Part shown: piece after piece, positions 8,674-20,083 of the stretch
How positions within the stretch are numbered: the stretch's first letter is position 1
Layout: each line of letters opens with the position of its first letter
Assembly: GCF_018343815.1 (NCBI RefSeq)
Contig: NZ_CP060791.1
Span: 80,113 to 144,112, forward strand
Length of the DNA stretch: 64,000 nucleotides
Direction of reading: 5' to 3'
Source: Chlamydia crocodili
GTDB lineage: Bacteria; Chlamydiota; Chlamydiia; Chlamydiales; Chlamydiaceae
Notes under the pieces: model-generated
Database searches by the model: none
What the model was told of the DNA's origin: nothing
What the model saw: only the letters and a program-made list of their open reading frames with translations
Position numbers and translations under genes: made by a program

Positions 8674-8982
8674 ATGTCAGATCAAGCAACGACCCTTAGG
8701 ATTAAGCCCCTGGGCGATAGAATTTTAGTGAAAAGAGAAGAAGAAGATTCTACAGCGCGCGGCGGCATCATTTTACCTGATACGGCAAAGAAAAAACAAG
8801 ATCGAGCAGAAGTACTCGCTCTAGGCACAGGAAAACGAGATAAAGATGGTAATACCCTACCTTTCGAGGTTTCAGTAGGTGATACTGTTTTAATAGATAA
8901 ATACGCGGGACAAGACCTTACCATCGATGGTGAGGAGTACGTCATTGTTCAGGAAAGCGAAGTTATGGCAGTTCTCAAGTAA
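8674..8982 (+). CDS. groES: Co-chaperonin GroES (Cpn10)
   Basis: From ATG 8674, with AAGGAG eight bases upstream, it encodes 102 aa: IKPLGDRILVK at the start, the mobile loop region (ARGGIILPDTAKKK), GDTVLIDKYAG and a C-terminal EYVIVQESEVMAVLK, the full GroES pattern. The frame is open further upstream (to 8581) but that part overlaps the CIRCE element and is leader. GroES caps GroEL during ATP-driven folding. It is followed 48 bp later by groEL, forming one operon under CIRCE control. Confidence 0.97.
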   Translation: MSDQATTLRIKPLGDRILVKREEEDSTARGGIILPDTAKKKQDRAEVLALGTGKRDKDGNTLPFEVSVGDTVLIDKYAGQDLTIDGEEYVIVQESEVMAVLK

Positions 8983-10665
<1,683 letters not shown>

Positions 10666-10698
10666 TCCTTAATTTAGAAGTATTCTTTCTAATGTTAC

Positions 10699-10744
10699 AA
10701 GGTCTCCTTTCATCCATATTGAGAAGAAGGGGGGCCTTTTTTTA
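10699..10744 (+). terminator. Rho-independent terminator of groESL
   Basis: GGTCTCCTT (10701-10709) pairs with the GAAGGGGGGCC block (about 10727-10736) through G-U wobbles and one bulged G; T7 follows at 10737. Confidence 0.75.
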
Positions 10745-10806
10745 TTTTCTAATATTTCTTTATTCATCTATGTTAGGAACTAAGATAAATAATATTCTCA
10801 TCATGC

Positions 10807-11610
10807 ATGTTTAAACTTTTAAAGAATTTATTTTTATTAGCATTTTGCATTATCGCTTATTTTTGGATTCGCAAAGAAAGCATTGTTGAGCATTGGTTAT
10901 CTGCGAAGTTACACACTCAAGTAACTGTAGGAAGAGTATCTCCTAGAACTTCAGGAATGAAAATTCGTTATCTGTGTATTCACAATCCCATGCCCTCGGA
11001 GCGCTTTCCTTATGCCATGGAAATTGAATATGTGAACTTACGTTTTTCTCTTATTTCTATGTTTCTATCTAAGAAAATAGAGATCTCTGATCTTCTTGTT
11101 CATGGAGCAAACTTCACTATACTTCCCTATGACAATCAATCGTCAAAAACGAACTGGTCATTATTATGGAAAAATTTCACTCCACAAAACCAAGAAACTG
11201 TCAGACTTTCTTCATCTCAATCTTTTTCATCAAGATTGGATGACGTCCCTGTATTAATTAAACGTTGTCTATTTGTAAACACTCGCATTCATGGAATAAA
11301 ATCGAATAATAAAGAAATCCCCTATCTTGCTGTCCCATCCTTAGAGTATCATAGCAATATAAGCAAACAAAGTTCCCTACCTAATCTTGCTACAGCACTT
11401 ACGTCTATTCTCTACCTAGCAGTAGAGGAAAGTTTATATCATGTAAATATCCCTGGAGATATTGTTAAGGCGCTATCTAAACAATCCCATACATATTTCA
11501 GCTCTGCATACCCTATTTTGATAGAAAATGAAGAACCAGAAACCACGGTCGCTCCAAAAAAGTCCACAGATGAAATCGTAGGATTTGTTAGAGAGCTCTT
11601 TTTTCATTAA
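10807..11610 (+). CDS. AsmA-like single-pass membrane protein, function unknown
   Basis: The 267-aa protein has one N-terminal membrane segment (about residues 5-21) followed by LSAKLHTQVTVGRVSPRTSG and a beta-rich periplasmic-type region (YVNLRFSLISMFLSKKIEISDLLVHGANFT), the pattern of AsmA/DUF748 N-terminal domains, which are linked to outer-membrane lipid traffic. This assignment rests on pattern only. It is much shorter than true AsmA proteins. By position it corresponds to C. trachomatis CT109 next to groEL (memory). No clear ribosome binding site precedes ATG 10807. The end of the gene contains a GCTCTTTT/AAAAGAGC inverted repeat that may serve as a weak terminator. Confidence 0.6.
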   Translation: MFKLLKNLFLLAFCIIAYFWIRKESIVEHWLSAKLHTQVTVGRVSPRTSGMKIRYLCIHNPMPSERFPYAMEIEYVNLRFSLISMFLSKKIEISDLLVHGANFTILPYDNQSSKTNWSLLWKNFTPQNQETVRLSSSQSFSSRLDDVPVLIKRCLFVNTRIHGIKSNNKEIPYLAVPSLEYHSNISKQSSLPNLATALTSILYLAVEESLYHVNIPGDIVKALSKQSHTYFSSAYPILIENEEPETTVAPKKSTDEIVGFVRELFFH

Positions 11611-11709
11611 AAAGAGCAATGAATAAAATTCTTAGCCTTGTTCTACTTAGCTTTTCATCTCACGTTAATGATAGCTCTGACTCAAGAACATATTTATACA
11701 GAAAACCTA

Positions 11710-11737
11710 TTGACTTTTTTGCTATTTCACTTAGAAT
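11710..11737 (+). promoter_or_regulatory. Sigma66-type promoter of tRNA-Asn
   Basis: TTGACT (11710-11715), 16-nt spacer, TAGAAT (11732-11737). Start of transcription would fall about 10 bases before the mature tRNA end. Confidence 0.75.
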
Positions 11738-11753
11738 TGTCTTCTTTGGATAT

Positions 11754-11825
11754 TCCGGAGTAGCTCAGCGGTAGAGCAGTGGACTGTTAATCCATTGGTC
11801 GTTGGTTCGAACCCATCCTCCGGAG
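11754..11825 (+). tRNA. tRNA-Asn (anticodon GTT)
   Basis: Seven-base acceptor arms TCCGGAG (11754-11760) and CTCCGGA (11818-11824), discriminator G at 11825, D-loop AGCTCAGCGGTAGAGC, anticodon loop CTGTTAA and T-loop TTCGAAC are all present. CCA is not encoded. A T5 run follows at 11831 and may act as its terminator. Confidence 0.97.
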
Positions 11826-11870
11826 TTCTCTTTTTATTAGGTTCGTATGGCGTAGAGGGAAATATAATCT

Positions 11871-13493
11871 ATGACCAAGCCTGTCTCGCAACAAACAATC
11901 ATACAAAATCAGACCCAAACTAGTTTTCCTCTTTGTTATAACCGATCCATTTCTTCCTCTGCTCTAGGGATCCTTATCAGTGTGTCTGCTATTTTAGCTA
12001 CAGCATCTGTGATTACCTGTTTAAGCTTAGCTTGTTCATCAGAAATACTTATTGTCATAACTGCATTCATCACAGGGATTCTTATTATTCTCTGTTTTTT
12101 ACAAATTGTTTTTCATGTTCATGATCAGAAGCAAAAGGCAATAAAGTATCCATCTCACCTACAACCCATACCGATAATATCCAGAACAGTTCCGGCTCTT
12201 CCTCAACTTCCTGAAGCTATTTTTAGAGAGCTAGAACAAAAGATATCTTCAGGATCTGAACAAGCAACAATAGAGAATCTCATACACGTCAATCAAGAGG
12301 ATTTCTTCCCTGATAAGGATGCTTGGATAAAGATTTTTCTAAGAGATCCGCAATTTTTATTGCAAAGCATCCTAGCTTCATGGAAAACCTGTCAAACAGA
12401 TGGTGAGGAGGTCACTCTTTCTAGAAATCACATAGGATTTAATATCACCCTTACAACTCGTAATTTCGCAGAACTTGAAACAGAATCTGTTATCAATGAA
12501 CAACCAAAGCGCTGTTACATACATCAGGTTCTTCAAAAGAATTTATCCCGAAATATAGAAAGCCAGGTCATAAGAACGACATTGGGGAATCTAAATTACG
12601 TAATTCCTATTCTTCGAGACTCTTTAACACCTAATGAAAATACGGTTATAGAAAGTAAAGAAGATATCGATGAGACCCTTTATAAAATCTTCAAAAGTTT
12701 CTTCACGAAGTATTATGTAGCATTAAATGCTAGCGTTTCTAAAGAAAAAATTATTAACCTACAACTACTCAGATCAGGATGTCCCGATATTAGAGTACGT
12801 CAAATGGAAATTTTCGCGCTATTTTGTGCTATTGAACAAATGCGCTTCACACGGACACCCGAACTACCAAATCTTCGGAGAAATACAGTTGAGTCGCAAC
12901 AATTACCGGTATCCATACCAGTACTACAGCCAACATCTAATCTTAAACATGAATCCCCACGTGCCACACCTATAACAACTGCTTACGAGTCCCCTTATAA
13001 TAAGCTAAGAACATTCGTGCCCAAAAACACAGAATCTCCTAGAACATCCGTATCAATAAATCGCAATCACAACACAAATCCTGAGGTGATTCTACAACAA
13101 TCTCCCTACGGCCAACTACGAGCAAGAGCGTCTACAGAGACAATCTCCACACCTCAATTTGATGAAATTCAAACTTTCTTAGTTCAGGAGGGACCTCAAC
13201 AAGACATTTCCACAGATGTAAGCCAAACCTCCGTCTATATTTTATCTCCAGAAGATTATTGGAAGATATTCGTAGAGAAAGATACGACATCATTCCCAAG
13301 AGAATGTTCTCCATACGGACTTCTTTCTCATCCTCAAGGAAATCATGGAGATTCAATGCGGAATTTAAATCAGGCACGTTTTATGGAAACAGAAAACCTA
13401 GTGATTGCTAACTTAACTGAAGTTGAAATTCAAAATCTCAGCTATCTCTCTAGACGAGAAAATCCAGAACGATCTCGAGATAACGCTCATTAA
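11871..13493 (+). CDS. Inc-like bilobed membrane protein with SPYxxL motifs, function unknown
   Basis: The 540-aa product starts at ATG 11871, with AGAGGGA upstream. Two hydrophobic segments (about residues 27-48 and 56-80) separated by a short turn form the bilobed pattern of chlamydial inclusion-membrane proteins. A soluble region with repeated EDFFPDKDAWIKIF-like helices follows, then a Pro/Ser/Thr-rich tail (about residues 340-440) with SPYNKLR (Tyr 376), SPYGQLR (Tyr 413) and later SPYGLL (Tyr 482). I do not recognise the family of the soluble part. It sits 45 bp after tRNA-Asn and converges on the BPL_N gene (1 bp apart). Secretion by type III and display on the inclusion are inference. 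A second in-frame possibility was not seen. Confidence 0.75.
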   Translation: MTKPVSQQTIIQNQTQTSFPLCYNRSISSSALGILISVSAILATASVITCLSLACSSEILIVITAFITGILIILCFLQIVFHVHDQKQKAIKYPSHLQPIPIISRTVPALPQLPEAIFRELEQKISSGSEQATIENLIHVNQEDFFPDKDAWIKIFLRDPQFLLQSILASWKTCQTDGEEVTLSRNHIGFNITLTTRNFAELETESVINEQPKRCYIHQVLQKNLSRNIESQVIRTTLGNLNYVIPILRDSLTPNENTVIESKEDIDETLYKIFKSFFTKYYVALNASVSKEKIINLQLLRSGCPDIRVRQMEIFALFCAIEQMRFTRTPELPNLRRNTVESQQLPVSIPVLQPTSNLKHESPRATPITTAYESPYNKLRTFVPKNTESPRTSVSINRNHNTNPEVILQQSPYGQLRARASTETISTPQFDEIQTFLVQEGPQQDISTDVSQTSVYILSPEDYWKIFVEKDTTSFPRECSPYGLLSHPQGNHGDSMRNLNQARFMETENLVIANLTEVEIQNLSYLSRRENPERSRDNAH

Positions 13494-13494
13494 A

Positions 13495-14268
13495 TCATAT
13501 CATTACAGACGTTGTTGTATGAAGTAAACGTGATAAAAGGGATACACGATACTGATTCAAAGCTGTAGCGTTTGTTAAAATCTCGCGAGCCTTAACGACG
13601 TTATCCTCTAACATCTGACAATACTCAGGAAGATACTCTATATGCAATCCAGAAAGAATGACTAAACCTTTGTCTAAGCGTCGAGAAATAATTGCAGCAG
13701 GTTGTTCAGGAAGATCCGCATAACGAGCTTCTACACAAATCCCCGCATAGGTATCTGCGTATTCAAAATACGGACCACCATTAAATAAAGCCCAACTACT
13801 CGTATTCAAATTAGAAAAAAATAGTGGTGCAGCACGTACACCTATTGGACTTGTATAAGAGAATAACGAACCGTACGCGGGACCTACAGCACGACCAGGA
13901 AAGAAACCTAATCCTCGATCGGCAACATAAAGAGAACCATCGGGCTCATTAAAACTTAAGCTTTTACACGCAAAATAAGCTCCAGCACAAATGCCTAGAT
14001 AATTCCCACCCTCACGAATATAATTATCTATTCTTGCGGTACCTAAACCTTGCAAAACTTTATGATAAGGACGATCAGCACCTCCGGGGATAATCAGTAG
14101 ACGTGCTGTAAATTCCCATAAAGGATCGTAAAGAAGAAAATTCCCATCTACGCGACAGATTTCTAGGTTCTCCTCAGAGGGAAGACTATTTTTTAACCAG
14201 CGGATCAGATGACGCAAATAATAAGGAGAGACGCCTTCGTCAGAGTAAACAAGTACTTTGGTTCTCAT
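13495..14268 (-). CDS. BPL_N-domain protein (biotin-protein ligase N-terminal-like, GATase fold)
   Basis: From ATG 14268 ([21 protein letters not shown]) it encodes 257 aa; a GTG at 14307 would add 13 hydrophobic residues. The sequence shows the class-I amidotransferase-like fold: [14 protein letters not shown], then the nucleophile-elbow-like [13 protein letters not shown] with Cys, and [14 protein letters not shown] near the end. This corresponds to the BPL_N domain annotated as biotin-protein ligase in chlamydiae (CT035 by memory), but no ligase catalytic domain (biotin-binding GRGR) is present, so ligase activity is not supported. Function is unknown; a hydrolase or amidotransferase-like role is possible. 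It is transcribed alone, divergent from the EamA transporter. Confidence 0.75.
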   Translation of the reverse strand: MRTKVLVYSDEGVSPYYLRHLIRWLKNSLPSEENLEICRVDGNFLLYDPLWEFTARLLIIPGGADRPYHKVLQGLGTARIDNYIREGGNYLGICAGAYFACKSLSFNEPDGSLYVADRGLGFFPGRAVGPAYGSLFSYTSPIGVRAAPLFFSNLNTSSWALFNGGPYFEYADTYAGICVEARYADLPEQPAAIISRRLDKGLVILSGLHIEYLPEYCQMLEDNVVKAREILTNATALNQYRVSLLSRLLHTTTSVMI

Positions 14269-14405
14269 AGAAAATAAACCGAGGATTAATACTTGGATTA
14301 GAATCACCCAAGTATTATAAAGTGTTCAATCCATTAAAAATGTTGTTTATGGTAAAATATCTCTTTTATTGCCTATAAAACCATTTAATTCTTTCAAAGG
14401 CAGAT

Positions 14406-15425
14406 ATGTTTGTTAATGATTCTCAAACAAAACAATCCCGTAGCGTTCCTGTAGGACTATTTCATAGTCTATTAGCTTGTCTCTACTGGGGAATAGTCTT
14501 CGTGATTCCTAATTTGTTAGAATCTTTTCAAGAACTTGATATTGTCTTAACCCGTTATACCATTTTCGGGATTTTTTCTCTGTTCCCTATCCTATGGAAA
14601 AGACAAAATATCTTTAAAAACATCTCTTTGCATGTTTGGGGTCAAAGCTTCCTCTGGGCCTTTCTTGTAAATATGGTCTACTATTTTGGCATTGCTTTGG
14701 CAATTCGTTACGTGGGGGCCGCTATAACTATCATTATCGCCGGATTAGCTCCCATAGCTGTTCTATTTCATTCAAATGTAAAGAAAAAAGAGCTTTCCTA
14801 CACCCTACTCTCTGCAATTAGCTGCGTGATTTTCTTAGGGGTCGTGCTAACAAATCTCTCCGAATTTCATTCAACAACAGCAGTAAACCCTCTACAGTAT
14901 TTTATAGGGCTTTCTTGTGTAATCATATCTACGGGTATTTGGGTTGCTTATATTATCTGTAACTACGATTTTTTGTTAAAAAATCCTAATATTTCTCCAG
15001 ATTTATGGTGTGGGATGCTGGGGGTAGCTTCGTTGGCGATTTGTCTCCCCCTGATTATTATTTTTGATTGTCTAGGTATCACACACATTGCTCATAATTT
15101 TATAGCACATACCCCAACATCAGAACGACTGCTCTTTATTCTTCTCTGCTCAGCTATGGGGATATTCTCCTCATCGCGAGCTATCACGTCATGGAATAAG
15201 GCTAGCTTACATTTATCTCCTGCTCTTTTAGGAGCCATGTTAATCTTTGAGCCTATTTTTGGGTTGATTTTATCCTATCTTTATGAAAAGACCCTGCCCA
15301 CCTTACAAGAAGGTGTTGGGATTTTCTTGATGTTGGGAGGCAGTCTTATTTGTTTGATTCTTTTCGGAAGAAAGGCAAATCAAAAGGAACCAGAGGAATC
15401 CAAGATTCTTCCTTCTGCAGATTAG
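14406..15425 (+). CDS. EamA/DMT-superfamily inner-membrane transporter
   Basis: The 339-aa protein has about ten hydrophobic segments in two repeated halves of five, with LLACLYWGIVFVIPNLL at the first, AIRYVGAAITIIIAGLAPIAVLF at the fourth/fifth and ALLGAMLIFEPIFGLILSYL near the end, typical of drug/metabolite (EamA, formerly DUF6) exporters. Substrate cannot be read from sequence; the chlamydial homologue (CT034) was once labelled YtfF or cationic amino acid transporter. AAAGG lies nine bases before ATG 14406. It is followed by a long gap without genes. Confidence 0.88.
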   Translation: MFVNDSQTKQSRSVPVGLFHSLLACLYWGIVFVIPNLLESFQELDIVLTRYTIFGIFSLFPILWKRQNIFKNISLHVWGQSFLWAFLVNMVYYFGIALAIRYVGAAITIIIAGLAPIAVLFHSNVKKKELSYTLLSAISCVIFLGVVLTNLSEFHSTTAVNPLQYFIGLSCVIISTGIWVAYIICNYDFLLKNPNISPDLWCGMLGVASLAICLPLIIIFDCLGITHIAHNFIAHTPTSERLLFILLCSAMGIFSSSRAITSWNKASLHLSPALLGAMLIFEPIFGLILSYLYEKTLPTLQEGVGIFLMLGGSLICLILFGRKANQKEPEESKILPSAD

Positions 15426-15910
15426 CACACAAAATTTCTCGTGATACATTTATAAAACTTGTTTTTAAGAATCCAAGAGCGATTTTTACTTCAGGATGAA
15501 AGTATATCTTTAAAAATACTCATCGAATAAAAAATTTATCTTCAGCTACACTCGCCTTACTATCTTAATCAATGAAACTTGATAAAGATCAAATCAAAAT
15601 CTCGCGTTTGAAAATATAGAGCGCAATGTATAACGCGAATATCTTGGTGAGAAAAAGAAACTACGTAAGTGTTCTTATGGACACATTGGAAATACTAGTG
15701 TATAGGTGTCTTTTGTTGTTACATTTAAGCGCTAGGGAATTTTTCAGTCTCCAATAGATAAAAAGTATTGGAGAAGGGTAATTCGCGTGCCTTAGGAGGC
15801 AAGCCACTTGAAAAAGGTTATACTCTCAAATCCTCTAAGCTATAGCTGTGGAAATATGTCAGTTAATTCTCCTATGACACTGATTCCCCTAAATTAGATT
15901 TAAGAATTCT
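15426..15910. other. 485-bp gap with a 9-bp stem-loop
   Basis: No convincing open frame. A perfect stem TCTCCAATA (15748-15756) / TATTGGAGA (15766-15774) with a 9-nt loop is the only strong structure; there is no U run on either side, so it is not a terminator. A small hairpin TGCCT-TAGG-AGGCA follows near 15789-15802. The gap holds the promoter of recD2 but no clear -35/-10 was recognised. Confidence 0.5.
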
Positions 15911-18118
15911 ATGGAAAAAATTTCCGGAAAATTAGAAAGCGTACTTTTTGAAGATCAGGATTCAAAAGAAACCGCTGCGCACATGAGAATACCCTACAAG
16001 GGCACAATCATCGTTATCAAAGGTCAGTTTCCTGATTCTTTTCTACAAATCGGTATGCAGCTACACCTGTATGGAAAATGGTCAGAAAATTCAAATTTAG
16101 GAAAATATTTCCAAGTATACAGTTGCGATTCTTCGGAAATGGGCGATAACCGTGGAATAGTCAATTATCTTACATCTAAGCTTGTCAAAGGTATCGGGCC
16201 GAAAATCACTGAGAAGATTATCGAAAAATTTCAAAATGAGACTGCTGATATTCTTGATAATCAACCGGAAAGATTAATTGAAATTCCAGGAATTAGCCAA
16301 GCCCGCTGTGATAGTTTATGCACACAACTCAGCGAACAAAAAGATCTGAGAACTACTCTTCTTTTCCTACAACAATACAATATCGCTATCCACTATGGCG
16401 TAAGAATTTATAAAAAATATAAAGAGCACTCCATAGAGAAAATCTGTGAAGATCCCTTCCTACTCGCTAGAGAAATGGAGGGTATTGGATTTAAAACAGC
16501 TGATCTGATCGCCACACGCTTAGGAGTACCCCTAAACTCACAAAGTAGATTATTTGCAGGAATACAGCATGCTCTAGAAGAACTTCAAGAAGATGGCCAT
16601 ACTTGTTATCCCCTACAGGGGCTTGCTCAAGCTGTAGAGAAACTCCTAAATCAGGACATTCCTGAAAAAATTATACAAACTGAAGAGATCATCTCTCAGG
16701 TATATAGCATGCGCGAGAAAAATCTTTTGCATATTCAAGAGTTAGAAACCATACCACACGTCTGGGTAAAGCATATTTACTTAGCAGAAAAGACTGTAGT
16801 TTCTGATTTAAAACGGATCTTATTTTCCTCTAGGAAAATTCGTTCTATAGATGGAAATAAGGCCATTCAATGGGTTGAGGACAATCTAAGCCTTCACTTA
16901 GAGCAAAATCAAAGGGAAGCAGTCCGTGCATGTTTTTCAGAAAAGATTCACATCATTACCGGAGGACCGGGAACAGGAAAAAGTACCATTACAAAGGCTA
17001 TTCTGAAGATATTTGAGCAGGTTACCTATAAAATCATTCTAGCAGCTCCTACAGGAAAGGCAGCTAAACGCATGACAGAAATTACCGGAAAGCACTCGGT
17101 GACTATTCATGCTCTACTACAATATGATTTTAAAACACGTTCATTTCGTAAGAATTATGAAAATCCTATAGATTGCGATCTAATCATAGTCGATGAATCA
17201 GGAATGATGGATACCTATCTCCTATACCATTTTCTGAAAGCACTTCCTGATCATGTGATTATCATCCTGATCGGAGATGTACATCAGCTACCTAGTATCG
17301 GCCCTGGAAATATCTTAAAAGATATTATCAATTCTAAAAAAATCACCGTAACTAAGCTCAATAAGATTTTTCGTCAGGTACATGACTCAAATATCATTAT
17401 CAATGCTCATAAAGTAAATGAAGGTGAATTCCCTATACTCTATTCTGAATCAGGACGTAAGGATTTCTTATTCTTTCAAAAAGAGGATCCTCAAGAGGCT
17501 GTGGATCATATTGTCCACCTAGTCACACAGTTTATTCCTAAGAAATATCATATTTATTCTAAAGATATTCAGATTCTCTCCCCAATGAAAAAAGGTATTT
17601 TAGGAATTCATAATCTCAACAAAGTACTAAAATCTGCTTTAAATCCTAAACAAGCAACTCTCCACGGCAGGTTTCACTCCTATGCTATTGGAGATAAAGT
17701 TATGCAAATCCGCAATAACTACAATAAAGAAGTATTCAATGGGGATATTGGCTATATCTCCATGATCAACTTTGAAAATAAGCGTGTTATAGTAAATATG
17801 GAAGGAAAGTACGTTGTGTATTCCTTCTCAGAACTTGATGATCTTGTTTTAGCCTATGCCACTTCGGTACATAAATATCAGGGAAGTGAAAGTCCCTGTG
17901 TTGTACTTCCTATACATACATCTCATTTCATGATGCTCTATAGGAATCTTCTCTACACAGCAATTACAAGGGGAAAACAGCTTGTCATTCTAGTGGGAAC
18001 AAAAAAAGCAATAGCTATAGCCACAAGAAATGATAAGGTACAACATCGCTGTACAGGACTTGTGCAAGCCCTTGAGAAACTTACGCAACCCGCACAAGAA
18101 ACTTTCTCATCTTCATGA
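15911..18118 (+). CDS. recD2: RecD2-type DNA helicase (SF1B)
   Basis: The 735-aa protein has an N-terminal OB-like region, helix-hairpin-helix segments (LVKGIGPKITEKI and IEIPGISQARC, about residues 90-140; further REMEGIGFKTADLIA), then the SF1 motor: Walker A GGPGTGKST at about 351, Walker B LIIVDESGMMD at about 427, GDVHQLPSIGPGN, and the C-terminal YATSVHKYQGSE and YTAITRGK motifs. This is the RecBC-independent RecD2 layout (Deinococcus RecD2 is 715 aa), a 5'-3' helicase for DNA repair. Chlamydia names it recD_1 (CT033). It converges on metG with 13 bp between stops. Confidence 0.92.
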   Translation: MEKISGKLESVLFEDQDSKETAAHMRIPYKGTIIVIKGQFPDSFLQIGMQLHLYGKWSENSNLGKYFQVYSCDSSEMGDNRGIVNYLTSKLVKGIGPKITEKIIEKFQNETADILDNQPERLIEIPGISQARCDSLCTQLSEQKDLRTTLLFLQQYNIAIHYGVRIYKKYKEHSIEKICEDPFLLAREMEGIGFKTADLIATRLGVPLNSQSRLFAGIQHALEELQEDGHTCYPLQGLAQAVEKLLNQDIPEKIIQTEEIISQVYSMREKNLLHIQELETIPHVWVKHIYLAEKTVVSDLKRILFSSRKIRSIDGNKAIQWVEDNLSLHLEQNQREAVRACFSEKIHIITGGPGTGKSTITKAILKIFEQVTYKIILAAPTGKAAKRMTEITGKHSVTIHALLQYDFKTRSFRKNYENPIDCDLIIVDESGMMDTYLLYHFLKALPDHVIIILIGDVHQLPSIGPGNILKDIINSKKITVTKLNKIFRQVHDSNIIINAHKVNEGEFPILYSESGRKDFLFFQKEDPQEAVDHIVHLVTQFIPKKYHIYSKDIQILSPMKKGILGIHNLNKVLKSALNPKQATLHGRFHSYAIGDKVMQIRNNYNKEVFNGDIGYISMINFENKRVIVNMEGKYVVYSFSELDDLVLAYATSVHKYQGSESPCVVLPIHTSHFMMLYRNLLYTAITRGKQLVILVGTKKAIAIATRNDKVQHRCTGLVQALEKLTQPAQETFSSS

Positions 18119-18131
18119 GACAAACAAGAAA

Positions 18132-19787
18132 CTAGTCTACAATTGTAAATAACAACTGCGGTGTTGTTAAAAAGAAAACCTCGTCTGAGAACTCCAAAAA
18201 CTCAGCATCCCAAAGGCTTGCCACACGATCTTTATTCTGGTTTTCAAGATCTAGAGATTTTGGAGAAAGCATTTTCCATATCTCCCAAGCTGTCCCCGGA
18301 AGAATAGGATATGCAATCAACGCCAATAATTTCTGACAATAACATGCACAAAAAAGTATAGTCTCTACACGATGCGATATTCCTTCTTTAAGAAGCTTCC
18401 AAGGTGCCTGATCGTTAAAGTATACATTTCCTAACGCTGCCAACTCCATAATTGCTGAGCAGGCCTTACGCAAGCTATACTTACTATAATATGCCCGAGC
18501 TTCCTGAACAATTCTTTGTGCTTCATCCAGAAACTGTCTATCTTTGTCTTCTAACATATCTGCAGAATATGCTAGTTCTCTAAATCCATTTTTCTCTGCA
18601 AAAGCAAGTACACGATTAATAAAATTCCCAAACTTACCGACAAGCTCTGAATTACATCGTGTCTTAAAATCTATGAAAGTAAATTCACTATCAGAAGTTT
18701 CTGGAGCTGTGGCAGCTAACACATAACGTAATTTATCAAGAGAATACGTATCCAAGAAGGCATCCATATCTACATAATTCCCTTCGGATTTACTGAATTG
18801 ATAACCCTCGAGAAGATAAAACTCTGAAGATATTAAAGCATCAACCTTCTTATAAGGGACATTTTGACCTAATTCCATAGCTGGAAATATCGCTGAATGA
18901 AAAGGAATATTGTCCTTACCTATAAATTGTACGTAATCTGTAGATTCTTCTAACCAAAAGTCTTTCCATGCATCAGGGTTATTCGCAGATACTGCCCAAT
19001 CCATAGTTGCACTGACATAACCAATAGGAGCGTCAAACCACACATAAAATACCTTATTTGGGAAATCAGGAACGGGAATCCCCCAAGATAAATCTCTAGT
19101 AATGGCACGTGGACGTAAATTCTTAATATAATCTACAACAAACTTACGAATATGCTCAGGTAAATATACCTTTTCTACAAACGCTAATAAAGGCTCAACC
19201 ATACGTTCTAAATGAAAATACGCATGCTCAGTCTCTTTAAGAACTAGTTGAGATCCTGATAATTTAGATCGTGGATTAATTAGATCAGTAGCTTCGTAGT
19301 CAGCTCCACATTTTTGACATTCATCACCACGCGCACTATCAAATCTACATTTTGGACACGTACCCTCTACATAACGATCAGCAAGAAAACGCTTTTCATC
19401 TTCAGAATATAGCTGAAGCGAAATGTTGTTTTCTACCAAGCCCTTCGATTTTAGCTGTAGGTAAAAGTCTTCCACAAGAGCTTTGTGAAAAGGATTCGTT
19501 GTACGTGAGAAGAAATCTAGGGAAATCCCTAATTTATTGAAAGTATCCTTATGTATCTTATGATACATATTCACATACTCTTGATATTCTAAACCTGCGC
19601 GTTCGGCATTTAATGTGATTGCGATTCCATATTCATCAGAACCACAAATATAAAGAACATCATCTCCTAATAATCTTCGAAATCTCGCGTAGACATCCGC
19701 AGGTAAATAGGCTCCAGCTATATGTCCAAAATGTAGAGGTCCGTTCGCATAAGGCAATGCCGAAGTAATTAAAACGCGCGCGGGCAT
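18132..19787 (-). CDS. metG: Methionyl-tRNA synthetase
   Basis: The 551-aa class-I synthetase starts [19 protein letters not shown] (HIGH motif as HFGH) and has the KMSKS variant FSKSEGN in the middle. The zinc knuckle [15 protein letters not shown] in the connective peptide places it in the MetG1 group with two CxxC pairs. Family motifs [13 protein letters not shown] and [13 protein letters not shown] are intact. The C-terminal EMAP/tRNA-binding domain of E. coli MetG is absent, as in many bacteria. Its start is directly after the stop of the RpoZ-like gene (19787), so it is the last gene of the prfA-metG run. It charges tRNA-Met with methionine. Confidence 0.97.
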   Translation of the reverse strand: MPARVLITSALPYANGPLHFGHIAGAYLPADVYARFRRLLGDDVLYICGSDEYGIAITLNAERAGLEYQEYVNMYHKIHKDTFNKLGISLDFFSRTTNPFHKALVEDFYLQLKSKGLVENNISLQLYSEDEKRFLADRYVEGTCPKCRFDSARGDECQKCGADYEATDLINPRSKLSGSQLVLKETEHAYFHLERMVEPLLAFVEKVYLPEHIRKFVVDYIKNLRPRAITRDLSWGIPVPDFPNKVFYVWFDAPIGYVSATMDWAVSANNPDAWKDFWLEESTDYVQFIGKDNIPFHSAIFPAMELGQNVPYKKVDALISSEFYLLEGYQFSKSEGNYVDMDAFLDTYSLDKLRYVLAATAPETSDSEFTFIDFKTRCNSELVGKFGNFINRVLAFAEKNGFRELAYSADMLEDKDRQFLDEAQRIVQEARAYYSKYSLRKACSAIMELAALGNVYFNDQAPWKLLKEGISHRVETILFCACYCQKLLALIAYPILPGTAWEIWKMLSPKSLDLENQNKDRVASLWDAEFLEFSDEVFFLTTPQLLFTIVD

Positions 19788-20083
19788 TATTTCACATCAC
19801 TCCATGTGTAAGCCGAAGGATCTTTTCTTCTTCCTGATGAGGTCCCTTCTCTTCTTCTCTCAGCAACTGGAGCAGTAGTGCTTTCCACATCTTCTTCTGT
19901 AAAATCTGCCTGCACACCATCCCTTTCTAGTAGAACCAATGCCTCAATGGCTGCATTAGAAGAACGTACGTCGCCTTTTGTTATTCTAATTTTTGCCTGC
20001 TTAATTGCGTAATTAACTAAACTAAACGGGCTTTCAAACAATTGGTTTAACTTTTCATTTGTTAAACGATCTTTATTGCTCAT
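19787..20083 (-). CDS. Putative RNA polymerase omega subunit-like protein
   Basis: The 98-aa protein contains [20 protein letters not shown] followed by [16 protein letters not shown], which resembles the omega pattern (a helix ending in AxxRARQ, then a basic turn, then an A-I-x-E-x-x-x-G helix). The tail is charged and low complexity ([13 protein letters not shown]). Omega helps assemble RNA polymerase around beta prime. Context supports it: the start overlaps the gmk stop by 4 bp, and gmk-rpoZ is a common bacterial pair. Chlamydial genomes list it as a hypothetical (CT031 by memory). Similarity is weak by eye, so the symbol is withheld. Confidence 0.6.
   Translation of the reverse strand: MSNKDRLTNEKLNQLFESPFSLVNYAIKQAKIRITKGDVRSSNAAIEALVLLERDGVQADFTEEDVESTTAPVAERRREGTSSGRRKDPSAYTWSDVK

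Noticed and set aside
8682-8945. 87-aa minus-strand frame inside groES
   Set aside because: Shadow of groES codon bias.
13132-13377. 81-aa minus-strand frame within the Inc-like gene
   Set aside because: No recognisable sequence, no ribosome binding site, fully antisense to a longer coherent frame.
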